The notes under the pieces: model-generated
Seen by the model: only the letters and a program-made list of their open reading frames with translations
Database searches by the model: none
What the model was told of the DNA's origin: nothing
Translations under genes and position numbers: made by a program
Shown: piece by piece, positions 48,768-57,611 of the stretch
How positions within the stretch are numbered: position 1 is the stretch's first letter
Layout of the letters: every line of letters starts with the position of its first letter
Source: Pseudothermotoga sp.
Lineage (GTDB): Bacteria; Thermotogota; Thermotogae; Thermotogales; DSM-5069
DNA length: 64,000 bases
NCBI GenBank assembly: GCA_025060105.1
Contig: JANXCS010000001.1
Location: forward strand, 228,282-292,281
Direction of reading: 5' to 3'

Positions 48768-50399
48768 TTGCTCAGAAAAGCTGTACGTGAAAGGGTACAG
48801 AATGCATTGGAAAGCCTAGGTCTATCGTATCATTTTGAGATTGATGTTCCGCCAGAAGGTTTTGGTGATTTCTCAACCAACGCCGCCTTGGTCGGTGCCA
48901 AACATGCAAAACGTTCTCCCATGGAACTAGCACAACAACTCGCTGAGATATTGAGAAAATCAGAGATTTTCGAATCCGTGGAAGTTGCCAAACCAGGGTT
49001 CATTAATTTCAAGCTCAGCAAGAAAGCTTATTTAAACGTTTTAAAAAAAATAATAGATAGCGAGGGTTATCCAATAGAGAAAAGCAAGCGAGGGAAGATC
49101 CAGTTTGAGTACGGTAGTGCAAATCCAACGGGCCCGTACACGGTCGGACATGGTAGGCAATTAGTCATAGGCGATGTACTTTCAAATGTTTTCAAGGAGC
49201 TCGGCTACGAAGTAATACGAGAGATGTACATTAACGATGCCGGAAGACAAATCAATCTGCTCGCAAGATCTCTGTGGGTGAGGTACAACCAATTGCTTGG
49301 CTTGAGTGATTTGGAGATACCCGAAGATGGTTACAGAGGAGAATATTTGATAGACATTGCCGCAGAACTTGTTCGGCAGATTGGTGATGTTTATAAAAAC
49401 CGTTGGGATAACGAGATAGAAAGATTCTTCAAGCTCTATGCTGTACAAAATATACTGAAAGGTATGAAGGAAGATCTTTCTCTGCTGGATTGTTCCTTCG
49501 ATGTTTATTTCTCCGAGACGAGCTTGATAGAAGATGGAACGGTGCAGGATGTGCTCAGGATTCTTAGAGAAAAAGGTTTCATCTATGACAAAGACGGTGC
49601 TGTTTGGCTTAAAGTTTCACAGTTCGTCGAGGAAGACGACAAAGTTCTCATCAAGAGAGATGGAAGTTATACATATTTCCTGACGGATATTGCTTATCAC
49701 TTCAACAAGTACAAGAGAGGTTTTGAAAAGGTTTACGACATATGGGGCAGTGATCACCACGGTCACATACCAAGGATGACCGCGGCGATGAAAGCCTTGG
49801 GCATTGAGGATGGATTTTTCAACGTTATACTCCACCAATTCGTCACACTCAAGCGTGGTAATGAGATCGTACGCATGTCGACGAGAGCAGGCGAATTCAT
49901 CACGCTTCGACAGTTAATCGAAGAAGTTGGCAAAGACGCGACGCGTTATTTCTTCGCCATGATAGATCCAAACACTCATATGGTTTTTGATCTGGAGCTT
50001 GCGAAAGCAAAAAGCATGGATAATCCAGTTTACTATGTTCAGTATGCTCACGCTAGGATCTGCAGCCTCTTTGAACAGGCCAAAATCAAATCGGTCCAGT
50101 TTCGTAAAGGCTCAGATTTGGAGTTGCTCACAGATCCATCCGAGTTTGCCGTGATAAGGAGGCTGGATCTTTTTGAGGATACCCTATACGAGGTCGAAAA
50201 AACACTGTCTCCCAACAAATTGACGCAGTATTTGGAAGCACTCGCTTATGATTTTCATAGCTTTTACACCAAATGCTTGATACTCGATCCTGAGAATCCT
50301 AGTTTGTCCAACGCGAGGTTGAACCTTGCTTATGCGACCTTGTTAGTGCTCAGAAAAGGCTTATCTTTGCTTAAAGTTAGCACTCCTGAAAGGATGTGA
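48768..50399 (+). CDS. argS: Arginyl-tRNA synthetase
   Basis: Class I synthetase charging tRNA-Arg. About 543 residues with an N-terminal Add-1 domain, the HIGH-type motif [15 protein letters not shown], the KMSK-type motif [10 protein letters not shown] and the C-terminal DALR anticodon-binding domain. TTG at 48768 is chosen from GAGGTG 6 bases upstream; GTG at 48759 and ATG at 48762 are inside or next to it. Confidence 0.96.
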   Translation: MLRKAVRERVQNALESLGLSYHFEIDVPPEGFGDFSTNAALVGAKHAKRSPMELAQQLAEILRKSEIFESVEVAKPGFINFKLSKKAYLNVLKKIIDSEGYPIEKSKRGKIQFEYGSANPTGPYTVGHGRQLVIGDVLSNVFKELGYEVIREMYINDAGRQINLLARSLWVRYNQLLGLSDLEIPEDGYRGEYLIDIAAELVRQIGDVYKNRWDNEIERFFKLYAVQNILKGMKEDLSLLDCSFDVYFSETSLIEDGTVQDVLRILREKGFIYDKDGAVWLKVSQFVEEDDKVLIKRDGSYTYFLTDIAYHFNKYKRGFEKVYDIWGSDHHGHIPRMTAAMKALGIEDGFFNVILHQFVTLKRGNEIVRMSTRAGEFITLRQLIEEVGKDATRYFFAMIDPNTHMVFDLELAKAKSMDNPVYYVQYAHARICSLFEQAKIKSVQFRKGSDLELLTDPSEFAVIRRLDLFEDTLYEVEKTLSPNKLTQYLEALAYDFHSFYTKCLILDPENPSLSNARLNLAYATLLVLRKGLSLLKVSTPERM

Positions 50400-50404
50400 G
50401 CAGT

Positions 50405-51691
50405 GTGGTCGAAAGGTATGCGCTGTCACCTATGAAAGAACTATGGACTGTCGAATCGAATCTTAGAAGATGGCTCAGCGTCGAATTCGCTGTCATGGAG
50501 GCTTATGAACAGCTCGGTTTTATACCACCCAACACAACAGAAAGAGCAAGAGCAAACGCATTGTTGGATCTTTCTCTTTTTGAGAAATACGAACGCGAGA
50601 CGGACCATGAAATCGTCGCTTTCATCAAAATGGCAACGAAAAACATGGGAGATGAGGCAAGGTATTTCCACTACGGCCTCACATCTTCAGATGTGATCGA
50701 CACAGCTCTTTCGCTCGCACTTGTGGAAGCTTGCGAAATCTTGCTCGAAGAATTACGAAAACTTCTGAAATCTCTTTGGAGACTTGCCAATAGGCATAGA
50801 TACACTATAACTATCGGCAGAACGCATGGGGTACACGCTGAACCAACCAGTTTCGGTCTGAAAGTTCTAAACTGGTATGCTGAAATGAAGAGGAATCAAG
50901 AACGTCTCGAAATGGTGAAGGAGCATACGAAAGTTGGTAAAATCAGCGGTGCTGTCGGTAACTATGCAAATGTTCCTCCACAAGTAGAAGAATTAGCTTT
51001 GAAAAAACTTGGCTTGAAGCCAACTCCAGTGTCAAGTCAAATCGTTAACAGAGATCATCATGCACTGCTAGTGATGGTACTCGCTTTGATTGCGAGTGGT
51101 ATTGAGAGGATATCGACTGAAATAAGGCACCTTCAGCGTACAGAAGTACTCGAAGCGCGAGAACCTTTCAAAGAAGGGCAGAAAGGCTCCAGTGCGATGC
51201 CTCACAAGCAAAATCCAATTCTGTGCGAAAGATTATGTGGACTTTCCAGGATAGTTAGATCTTTCGTGATCACGGCTTTGGAAAATAACAACCTCTGGCA
51301 CGAAAGGGATATATCCCACTCATCTGCAGAACGCTACATCTTCCCTGACATCACGCAAACGCTTCACTATATGCTCGTGAAGGCAAACTATTTGATCCAG
51401 AACCTCTCCGTTGACGAAGAGAAGATGCTGGAGAATTTGAACCTGACGCGTGGATTGATATACTCCGAAAAAGTGATGCTCAAGCTTGTTGAGAAGGGGA
51501 TGAAACGAAACGAAGCTTATGACTTGGTGCAATCTTTAGCCCTGAGATGTTGGAAAACAAAAGGAGATTTCAAAAGCTTGGTCGAACAGAATATACCCAC
51601 TCTGAGCAAGGAAGAACTGGAGCAGATTTTCGATTCGAGGGACTTTCTTAAATGGGTTGATCAGATTTTCTCGAGATTCGAGGGGGAGTGA
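50405..51691 (+). CDS. purB: Adenylosuccinate lyase
   Basis: Acts twice in purine synthesis (SAICAR to AICAR, and adenylosuccinate to AMP). About 428 residues. Fumarase-superfamily signatures: HYGLTSSDVIDTA, TIGRTHGVHAEPTSFG (catalytic His) and the GSSAMPHKQNP loop with catalytic Ser. GTG at 50405 (MVERY...) matches the Thermotoga start; an earlier GTG at 50396 overlaps the argS stop. It is followed directly by purA. Confidence 0.96.
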   Translation: MVERYALSPMKELWTVESNLRRWLSVEFAVMEAYEQLGFIPPNTTERARANALLDLSLFEKYERETDHEIVAFIKMATKNMGDEARYFHYGLTSSDVIDTALSLALVEACEILLEELRKLLKSLWRLANRHRYTITIGRTHGVHAEPTSFGLKVLNWYAEMKRNQERLEMVKEHTKVGKISGAVGNYANVPPQVEELALKKLGLKPTPVSSQIVNRDHHALLVMVLALIASGIERISTEIRHLQRTEVLEAREPFKEGQKGSSAMPHKQNPILCERLCGLSRIVRSFVITALENNNLWHERDISHSSAERYIFPDITQTLHYMLVKANYLIQNLSVDEEKMLENLNLTRGLIYSEKVMLKLVEKGMKRNEAYDLVQSLALRCWKTKGDFKSLVEQNIPTLSKEELEQIFDSRDFLKWVDQIFSRFEGE

Positions 51692-51696
51692 ACTAG

Positions 51697-52899
51697 TTGA
51701 ATACCGTAGTGATAGGACTTCAATGGGGAGACGAAGGTAAAGGCAAGATAGTGACCTATCTTTCGCGCTACTACGATTGTGTTGTTCGATATTGCGGGGG
51801 AAGTAATGCCGGTCATACCGTTGATTACGGTGATTTCAAAATTGTTCATCACTTGATACCATCAGCCGACGGAAGATTCAAAAAGAACATGTACATCGGT
51901 GTAGGTGTTGTCATCGATTTGGACGTGCTTTTGAGAGAGCTTGAGCAATTGAACAACTTGTTCCCAGAAAGCAGCACGTTGTTGAGAGTATGTAAACAAT
52001 CACACTTGGTGCTCCCTTTTTACAGGGAATTGGATGGTAGAATCGATGCCGCTCGCAATGAACCTGTTGGCACTACGCGTCGTGGCATAGGTCTTTGTTA
52101 CGCTAACCGAGCATTGCGTTTCGGCTTGAGACTCGAGGATTTTGAGGACGACCAAACTGTTAAAGAGAGGTTGAGAGAGCTTGCAAAGTTATGGAACCTT
52201 GAACTGAGCATAGAAACCGTCTTGGAACATCTTCGTGAAGCTTATGAGAGAATCTCACACTTGTTGATTGATAATGTTGAAGCTTTTGAGAATTTGAAAA
52301 ACAAAAACCTGTTGTTCGAGGGTACTCAAGGTGTTTTACTCGATGTGGATGTTGGAACTTATCCATTCGTAACGTCAACGAATTGCTCGAGTAGTGGTGT
52401 TCAATCGGGTTTTGGTTATCCTATAAAAATCGACAAAGTCATTGGGGTAACGAAAGCCTATACCACGAGGGTTGGTGAGGGACCGTTTCCGACGGAGCTG
52501 AAAGGCGAAGAAGGTGAAAGGATCAGAAAACTCGGCGGCGAGTACGGAGCCACAACGGGGAGACCCAGGCGGTGTGGTTGGTTGGATTTTGTGTTGCTCA
52601 GATATGCTGTTAAGGTGAGCGGTTGTGATGAACTGATTGTAACAAAAGCGGATATACTGAAAAACTTTGAAAAAATAGCCGTGTGTGTTGCTTACGAAGT
52701 GGATGGCATCAAAGTACACGAATTGAAAAATTTGAAGGACATCCACAGAGTTAAACCGGTTTATGAAGAAATGGAAGGATGGAAAGATATCAACTCGCGC
52801 GCTTTCACTAAATTTCTCAAGAAAATGGAGCAAGAAGTTGGGGTCAGAATCAGTTATGTATCTACAGGTTCCAAAGTAGATGAGATCATCGCTCTATGA
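51697..52899 (+). CDS. purA: Adenylosuccinate synthetase
   Basis: Makes adenylosuccinate from IMP, aspartate and GTP. The 400-residue protein is a little shorter than the usual 425-430. GLQWGDEGKGK (8-18), GGSNAGHTV, the GTTRRGIG loop, FEGTQGVLLDVDVGTYPFVTSTN and GATTGRPRRCGWLD are intact. TTG start at 51697, GAGGGGGAGTG upstream. Paired with purB for the AMP branch. Confidence 0.96.
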   Translation: MNTVVIGLQWGDEGKGKIVTYLSRYYDCVVRYCGGSNAGHTVDYGDFKIVHHLIPSADGRFKKNMYIGVGVVIDLDVLLRELEQLNNLFPESSTLLRVCKQSHLVLPFYRELDGRIDAARNEPVGTTRRGIGLCYANRALRFGLRLEDFEDDQTVKERLRELAKLWNLELSIETVLEHLREAYERISHLLIDNVEAFENLKNKNLLFEGTQGVLLDVDVGTYPFVTSTNCSSSGVQSGFGYPIKIDKVIGVTKAYTTRVGEGPFPTELKGEEGERIRKLGGEYGATTGRPRRCGWLDFVLLRYAVKVSGCDELIVTKADILKNFEKIAVCVAYEVDGIKVHELKNLKDIHRVKPVYEEMEGWKDINSRAFTKFLKKMEQEVGVRISYVSTGSKVDEIIAL

Positions 52900-52914
52900 G
52901 GAGGGGGATTAGGC

Positions 52915-53436
52915 ATGGAATTGCTCGATGCCATAAGAACTAGGAGGAGTATTCGAAAATACGAGGTGGGGAAGGACGTTTCGAAAGAAACGATACAAAA
53001 AATTCTTGAACTTGCTTTGAATGCACCCAGTGCAGGGAACAGACAGCCTTGGAGACTGCATGTTGTGAAAAACCAACTCACCAAAAAAGCACTGTGTGAA
53101 GCCGCTTTTGGTCAGAAATTCTTGGAAGAGGCGCCTTGGGTCATATGTGTGGTAGCCGTACCTGAAGAGAGCGCTGCGAGGTACGGTGATAGGGGCAGAA
53201 ACCTTTATTGCATTCAGGATACAGCTGCACTCGTGACATACATTATGCTGATCGCACGTGAGTTCAATCTCGATACTTGCTGGGTGGGAGCTTTCGACGA
53301 AAACAGAGCGAATGAAATTCTAGATCTTCCAGCAGGACAAAGGTGCGTTGCTATGATTCCCATAGGCTATGCCGCAGAGCCAAGGAAAGATAGACCGAGA
53401 AGATCTTTGGGAGAGATTGTCGTATTTCATGAATGA
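52915..53436 (+). CDS. Nitroreductase family flavoprotein
   Basis: A 173-residue FMN oxidoreductase, half of the homodimer. FMN contacts are RTRRSIRKYE, NAPSAGNRQPWRLHVV and the C-terminal PIGYAAEPRKDRPRRSL. The natural electron acceptor is unknown. It lies between purA and argF with strong GAGGAGG sites before both genes, and is probably part of the same transcript. Confidence 0.9.
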   Translation: MELLDAIRTRRSIRKYEVGKDVSKETIQKILELALNAPSAGNRQPWRLHVVKNQLTKKALCEAAFGQKFLEEAPWVICVVAVPEESAARYGDRGRNLYCIQDTAALVTYIMLIAREFNLDTCWVGAFDENRANEILDLPAGQRCVAMIPIGYAAEPRKDRPRRSLGEIVVFHE

Positions 53437-53448
53437 GGAGGTATCAAC

Positions 53449-54390
53449 ATGGCGGTGAATTTGACAGGAAGATCACTTCTCACACTTTTAGAGTACACAC
53501 CAGAGGAAATAAGCTACTTACTGGATCTTTCTTTCCAAGTGAAAAGGGAAAGTAGAGCCAAGGTTGTACACAGAAGGTTTGTTGGCAAAACTCTTGCCAT
53601 GATCTTCGAAAAAAGATCCACCAGAACAAGGCTTGCTTTCGAAACAGCCTTTGCTGAAGAAGGTGGACATCCCATTTTCCTTTCGATTCAGGACATACAG
53701 CTCGGTGCCAAAGAATCCATTGAAGATACCGCAAGGGTCCTCGGCAGAATGGTTGACGCCATCATGTTTAGAGGGTTCAAGCAGGAAACCGTCGAAGCTC
53801 TCGCCAAATACTCAGGTGTACCCGTTTACAATGGCCTAACCGATGTTTTCCACCCAACACAAGTGCTTGCTGATCTCATGACAGTACAGGAAGTCTTCGG
53901 TAGGCTCAAGGGTATTAAGCTCGTGTTCGTGGGTGATGGAAGGAACAACATGGCCAATTCCCTCATGATCGGTTGCGCCAAAATGGGTATGCACTACGTC
54001 GTATGTTCACCGAAAGAACTCAGACCTGATGAAAAACTTGTAAAGACTTGCTTAGAGGTTGCGAAGGAAACGGGGGCAACGATTCAGATAGAAGAAAACC
54101 CTGAAAAAGCCGTTGAAGGAGCTGATGTCATTTACACCGATGTTTGGGCTTCCATGGGGGAAGAAGACAAGCAAGCCGAGCGCGAAAGACTTTTGAGGCC
54201 ATATCAAGTGAATGAACAGCTGATGAAGAAGACTGCGAAAAGTGAGACCATCTTTATGCACTGTTTACCAGCAATAAAGGGCCAAGAAGTCACGTTCGAA
54301 GTCATTGAAGGAAAACAAAGTAAAGTCTGGGATGAGGCTGAAAACAGAAAACATACGATAAAGGCGCTCATGATAGCTACACTTTTGTAA
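53449..54390 (+). CDS. argF: Ornithine carbamoyltransferase
   Basis: Makes citrulline from ornithine and carbamoyl phosphate. The 313-residue protein has the carbamoyl-phosphate motif FEKRSTRTRLAFE, a DVFHPTQ motif (with the ornithine-specific YNGLTDVFHPTQVLAD) and FMHCLPAIKG, the OTCase signature. No other arginine biosynthesis gene is here, so it could act in synthesis or in the arginine deiminase pathway. Confidence 0.95.
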   Translation: MAVNLTGRSLLTLLEYTPEEISYLLDLSFQVKRESRAKVVHRRFVGKTLAMIFEKRSTRTRLAFETAFAEEGGHPIFLSIQDIQLGAKESIEDTARVLGRMVDAIMFRGFKQETVEALAKYSGVPVYNGLTDVFHPTQVLADLMTVQEVFGRLKGIKLVFVGDGRNNMANSLMIGCAKMGMHYVVCSPKELRPDEKLVKTCLEVAKETGATIQIEENPEKAVEGADVIYTDVWASMGEEDKQAERERLLRPYQVNEQLMKKTAKSETIFMHCLPAIKGQEVTFEVIEGKQSKVWDEAENRKHTIKALMIATLL

Positions 54391-54392
54391 AA

Positions 54393-54420
54393 CAAAAAGC
54401 GGAGCCTTTCGGCTCCGCTT
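54393..54420. terminator. Bidirectional terminator between argF and csp
   Basis: AAGCGGAGCC (54397-54406), loop TTTC, GGCTCCGCTT (54411-54420). On the minus strand it is followed by TTTGTT, on the plus strand by CATTTCGG. It probably ends both convergent genes. Confidence 0.85.
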
Positions 54421-54436
54421 CATTTCGGTTCGGCTC

Positions 54437-54640
54437 TCAATTTATGGGAGTCACATTGACGGCTTGTGGTCCCTTACTTCCTTGCTGGATTTCGAACTGT
54501 ACTTTTTGACCTTCTCTGAGAGTCTTGAATCCGTCAGTTCTGATCGCGGAAAAGTGTACAAACACATCTTCTCCGTTGTCCCTTGTGATGAAGCCGTAAC
54601 CTTTCTTAGCATCGAACCACTTAACTGTACCGTTGTACAT
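54437..54640 (-). CDS. csp: Cold shock protein (CspA family)
   Basis: A 67-residue single OB-fold RNA chaperone. RNP1 is KGYGFI (13-18) and RNP2 is VFVHF (26-30), with the usual NVTPIN-type end. It is preceded by AGGAGG and a short leader that folds GGTGC-AGAAA-GCACC (about 54670-54690 on the minus strand). The OB-fold and its small length leave little doubt. Confidence 0.97.
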   Translation of the reverse strand: MYNGTVKWFDAKKGYGFITRDNGEDVFVHFSAIRTDGFKTLREGQKVQFEIQQGSKGPQAVNVTPIN

Positions 54641-54763
54641 GCTTCTAACCTCCTAATACTTGGTGCTTTCTGCACCGTGCTGATTTAATATATCATGCTT
54701 TTAGAGAAGGCACTCTGAGGATGGATAAAAAAACATTGCTGGAATGTGATTGTTACAGAAAGG

Positions 54764-55360
54764 ATGGGACGCTTGGATTTGGCGATCACACCTGCACGGA
54801 TCGAGGAAGCACAACACTTTGTTGAACTTGCGTTGATGAGTGGAAGGGGATTCCTCGAAGTTCTTTTCGAAGATCAAAGTAGAAAAATTCTCGAGGCACT
54901 TTATATCGAAAAGGGGAATCTTTTCAGTCATGAATGTTGTATGTTTGCGAAGTTTGGTAACCACATCGCAGGAATGGTGTTAGCTTATCCTTATGAATAC
55001 AGTGCCAAATTTAGGTTGAGAACCGGTTTTCTTCTGATCAAAGAGATGGGAATTTCAAGTGTACTCCGCTTGTTAAGCGTGGACAGAGCCATTGGTAAAC
55101 ACGGTAAGAACGAGTTTTATATCAGTAACCTTGCTGTCTATCCTGATTTCCGAAATAAAGGTCTTGCACGTGGACTTCTACAGTATTGTTTTGAGGCTGC
55201 TAAACGGGCGCTCAGTACCAAGGTGACTTTGGATGTTGAAGAAGAAAACGAAGTAGCGATCAAGCTTTACACAAAGATGGGTTTTCAATTCGAAAGAAAA
55301 TCAACGATAAAGTTAGGGAAGAACATTTTCCATTTTGTGAGGATGTCGAAGCCGATTTGA
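54764..55360 (+). CDS. GNAT family N-acetyltransferase
   Basis: About 198 residues. The acetyl-CoA motif A is at the C-terminal half (ISNLAVYPDFRNKGLARGLLQYCFEAAK), followed by VTLDVEEENEVAIKLYTKMGFQFERKS. The substrate is unknown. The start is uncertain: ATG 54764 is given, GTG 54746 and TTG 54773 are alternatives and none has an ideal ribosome site (AGAAAGG sits just before ATG 54764). Confidence 0.8.
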   Translation: MGRLDLAITPARIEEAQHFVELALMSGRGFLEVLFEDQSRKILEALYIEKGNLFSHECCMFAKFGNHIAGMVLAYPYEYSAKFRLRTGFLLIKEMGISSVLRLLSVDRAIGKHGKNEFYISNLAVYPDFRNKGLARGLLQYCFEAAKRALSTKVTLDVEEENEVAIKLYTKMGFQFERKSTIKLGKNIFHFVRMSKPI

Positions 55361-55462
55361 TCAACACTGCATTATAATCTCATAGAACGAAACATGAAAG
55401 TAGAACGATTGAACTTTTCATGAAGTCGAATTGAGGGAACTCGCAGAAAGGGAGGTAAGATT

Positions 55463-55717
55463 ATGAACGGTTGGAAAAGGTGTACAAATTGCGGCGAGAA
55501 GTGCAAAAATGACGCGAGAAAGTGCCCAGCTTGCGGTACACCTTTCGAGAAAAAAGAGTGTCCAGATTGCGGGGCTGTGATCGATGATGACATCGATGAA
55601 TGCCCCATTTGCGGTTGGTTGTTTTCTGAAGAATTTTTCGACGAGTACGAGGAGGATTACGATTACGAGGATCTTGAAGATTTTCACGATCTGTCTGACT
55701 ACGAAGATGAAGACTGA
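55463..55717 (+). CDS. Small double zinc-ribbon protein with acidic tail
   Basis: An 84-residue protein with CTNCGEKCKNDARKCPACG and CPDCGAVIDDDIDECPICG, four CxxC pairs forming two zinc ribbons. The last 30 residues are almost all acidic or aromatic (EEFFDEYEEDYDYEDLED...). GGGAGGTAAG precedes the ATG. The function is unknown. The acidic tail may contact basic partners; that is inference. Confidence 0.8.
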   Translation: MNGWKRCTNCGEKCKNDARKCPACGTPFEKKECPDCGAVIDDDIDECPICGWLFSEEFFDEYEEDYDYEDLEDFHDLSDYEDED

Positions 55718-55727
55718 GGTGTGAAAC

Positions 55728-56879
55728 ATGATTCTGTTAAGAAACGTTGTTGTTTATTCGCCACATCCCATTGGAATTAGGGATATTTTAATCGTTGCTG
55801 ATAAAATCGCTGCGATCGATGAACGTTTGACTGTCAATCTCCCTCATCTCAAGACAATAGATTGTACCAGTAAAATAGCGGTTCCTGGTTTCATCGACAA
55901 TCATGTACATCTGTTAGGTGGAGGTGGTGAAGGAGGTTTTAGAACTCGAACCCCAGAACTTTCTTTCTCAGAATTGGTGCGCTCTGGAACGACTACAGTC
56001 GTTGGATGTCTTGGGACGGACGGCGTAACTAGAAGTTTAGAGTCGCTCTATGCAAAAGCCAAAGCTTTAGAGGAGGAAGGTGTTTCGAGTTACATTTACG
56101 TTGGTTCCTACCGAGTCCCACCAGTGACTTTCACAGGTAGTATCATTAAAGATCTCGTCTTGATCGATAAGGTCATAGGTGTTGGAGAGATTGCCATCAG
56201 CGATCACAGGTCCTCTCAACCAACGATGGACGAATTGAAACGCCTCGTGTCAGATGCAAGAGTGGGTGGTATGCTGAGTGGTAAAGCTGGATTGGTCAAT
56301 GTTCATGTCGGAGACGGATCTGCTATGTTAGAACCTCTTTTTCACTTGATCGAAACCACTGAAATACCTGTCACCCAATTTTTGCCAACACACATCAACA
56401 GGAATCTTAAACTGCTGGCAGAATCAGCAAAATGGTTAGCGATAGGTGGCACGATAGATTTGACCACGAGTGTATCTGATTTGCTCGAAAAAAGATTGCA
56501 ACCTTGGTACATTTTCAGCGAACTTTTGAAAGAAGGTTTTGAAAATCAAATCACTTTCAGTTCTGATGGCCAAGGGAGTCTACCTCGTTTCGATGAGGGT
56601 GGAAGTTTCGTAGGGCTTGACGTTGGAAAAGTTCGCACGCTCTATGAACAAATGGTGTTGGCTGTGAAGAACGGGGTTTCGCTCGAAAAGGCTTTATTGC
56701 CTGTCACGCAAAATGTTGCGAGAATGCTGAAGCTGAATAGGAAGGGTCTAATTTCTGAGGGAATGGATGGAGATATAGTCCTTCTAGATCAAGACTTCAA
56801 TATAGACACAGTCATAGCAAAAGGCAAGGTTTTGATGCTCAATAAACAACAGCTTGTTAAAGGAACATTTGAAATTTGA
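55728..56879 (+). CDS. iadA: Isoaspartyl dipeptidase (beta-aspartyl-peptidase)
   Basis: Cleaves beta-aspartyl dipeptides left from degraded, isomerised protein. The 383-residue amidohydrolase has metal residues HVH (NHVHLLGG), the bridging glutamate in VGEIAISDHRSSQ, histidines in VNVHVGD and LPTHINRN, and the aspartate in FSSDGQG. The ISDHRS motif is characteristic of IadA. Rex follows 40 bases later. Confidence 0.9.
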   Translation: MILLRNVVVYSPHPIGIRDILIVADKIAAIDERLTVNLPHLKTIDCTSKIAVPGFIDNHVHLLGGGGEGGFRTRTPELSFSELVRSGTTTVVGCLGTDGVTRSLESLYAKAKALEEEGVSSYIYVGSYRVPPVTFTGSIIKDLVLIDKVIGVGEIAISDHRSSQPTMDELKRLVSDARVGGMLSGKAGLVNVHVGDGSAMLEPLFHLIETTEIPVTQFLPTHINRNLKLLAESAKWLAIGGTIDLTTSVSDLLEKRLQPWYIFSELLKEGFENQITFSSDGQGSLPRFDEGGSFVGLDVGKVRTLYEQMVLAVKNGVSLEKALLPVTQNVARMLKLNRKGLISEGMDGDIVLLDQDFNIDTVIAKGKVLMLNKQQLVKGTFEI

Positions 56880-56921
56880 GGTAGAATAAGCTTGAGAAAA
56901 ATTGCACTTGGAGGGGTACTT

Positions 56922-57551
56922 TTGAGTAAAATTCCAAAGCCTGTCATAAGAAGACTCGCGGTTTATTTGAGGTGCCTCTCGGAGTTGGAAGAGAAAGGCA
57001 TCAAGCTTGTATCCTCAAAACAACTTGCGTCCATGTTACACATAAAAGACTCCCAGGTGAGGAAGGATCTTTCTTATTTCGGTAATCTTGGTCACAGGGG
57101 CATTGGCTACGACGTTAAGGGGTTGGCAAGAAAGTTGCGTGAGGTGCTCGGTTTGTACAAAATTTGGTCAGTGATAATTCTCGGTGCAGGTAACATAGGA
57201 AGAGCTTTAGCAAATCATAGGCGTTTAGAGCAAAACAATTTCAAAGTGAAGGCTGTCTTCGATATAGATAAACGAAAGATAGGTAAGCAAATCGCACCTG
57301 GTTTGATTGTCAAGAATGTCGACGAGCTCGAACATTTTGTGAGGCAGAATGGGGTAGATATAGCAGTGCTTGCTGTACCTGCAGACGTCGCGAACGAGCT
57401 CGCCAACCGCTTGGAGATTTCTGGGGTGAAAGGTATAATATGTTTTGCTCCGACAACTTTGAGTTGTAAGATTCCCGTGGAGTATGTCGACATAACTGTG
57501 TTTTTCAAGACACTGGCGCACACCATTGTGAACAGTTCATACAACATATAG
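56922..57551 (+). CDS. rex: Redox-sensing transcriptional repressor Rex
   Basis: NADH/NAD-responsive repressor of fermentative genes. About 209 residues: winged helix with SSKQLASMLHIKDSQVRKDLSYFGNLGHRGIGYDV, then the Rossmann domain with ILGAGNIGRALANH. TTG at 56922 follows TTGGAGGGG; the frame open from 56892 includes only an ill-fitting extension. Targets in this organism probably include hydrogenase and fermentation genes (inference). Confidence 0.95.
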   Translation: MSKIPKPVIRRLAVYLRCLSELEEKGIKLVSSKQLASMLHIKDSQVRKDLSYFGNLGHRGIGYDVKGLARKLREVLGLYKIWSVIILGAGNIGRALANHRRLEQNNFKVKAVFDIDKRKIGKQIAPGLIVKNVDELEHFVRQNGVDIAVLAVPADVANELANRLEISGVKGIICFAPTTLSCKIPVEYVDITVFFKTLAHTIVNSSYNI

Positions 57552-57587
57552 TATACTATTGATCAAAGACACAATAAGTAGTATAAT
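57548..57587 (+). promoter_or_regulatory. nrdJ promoter with upstream palindrome
   Basis: TTGATC (57559-57564), 17 bases, TATAAT (57582-57587). A perfect 12-base palindrome ATAGTATACTAT occupies 57548-57559, ending at the -35 box and overlapping the rex stop codon. Confidence 0.7.
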
Positions 57588-57611
57588 CACCCCTGGAAAG
57601 GGGGTTTTTTT

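Noticed and set aside
57594-57611. Terminator-like CCCC...GGGGG plus seven T just before the nrdJ ATG.
   Set aside because: The stem is only about five pairs and the promoter start maps at its edge, so most of it would be 5' end and ribosome site of the nrdJ message.
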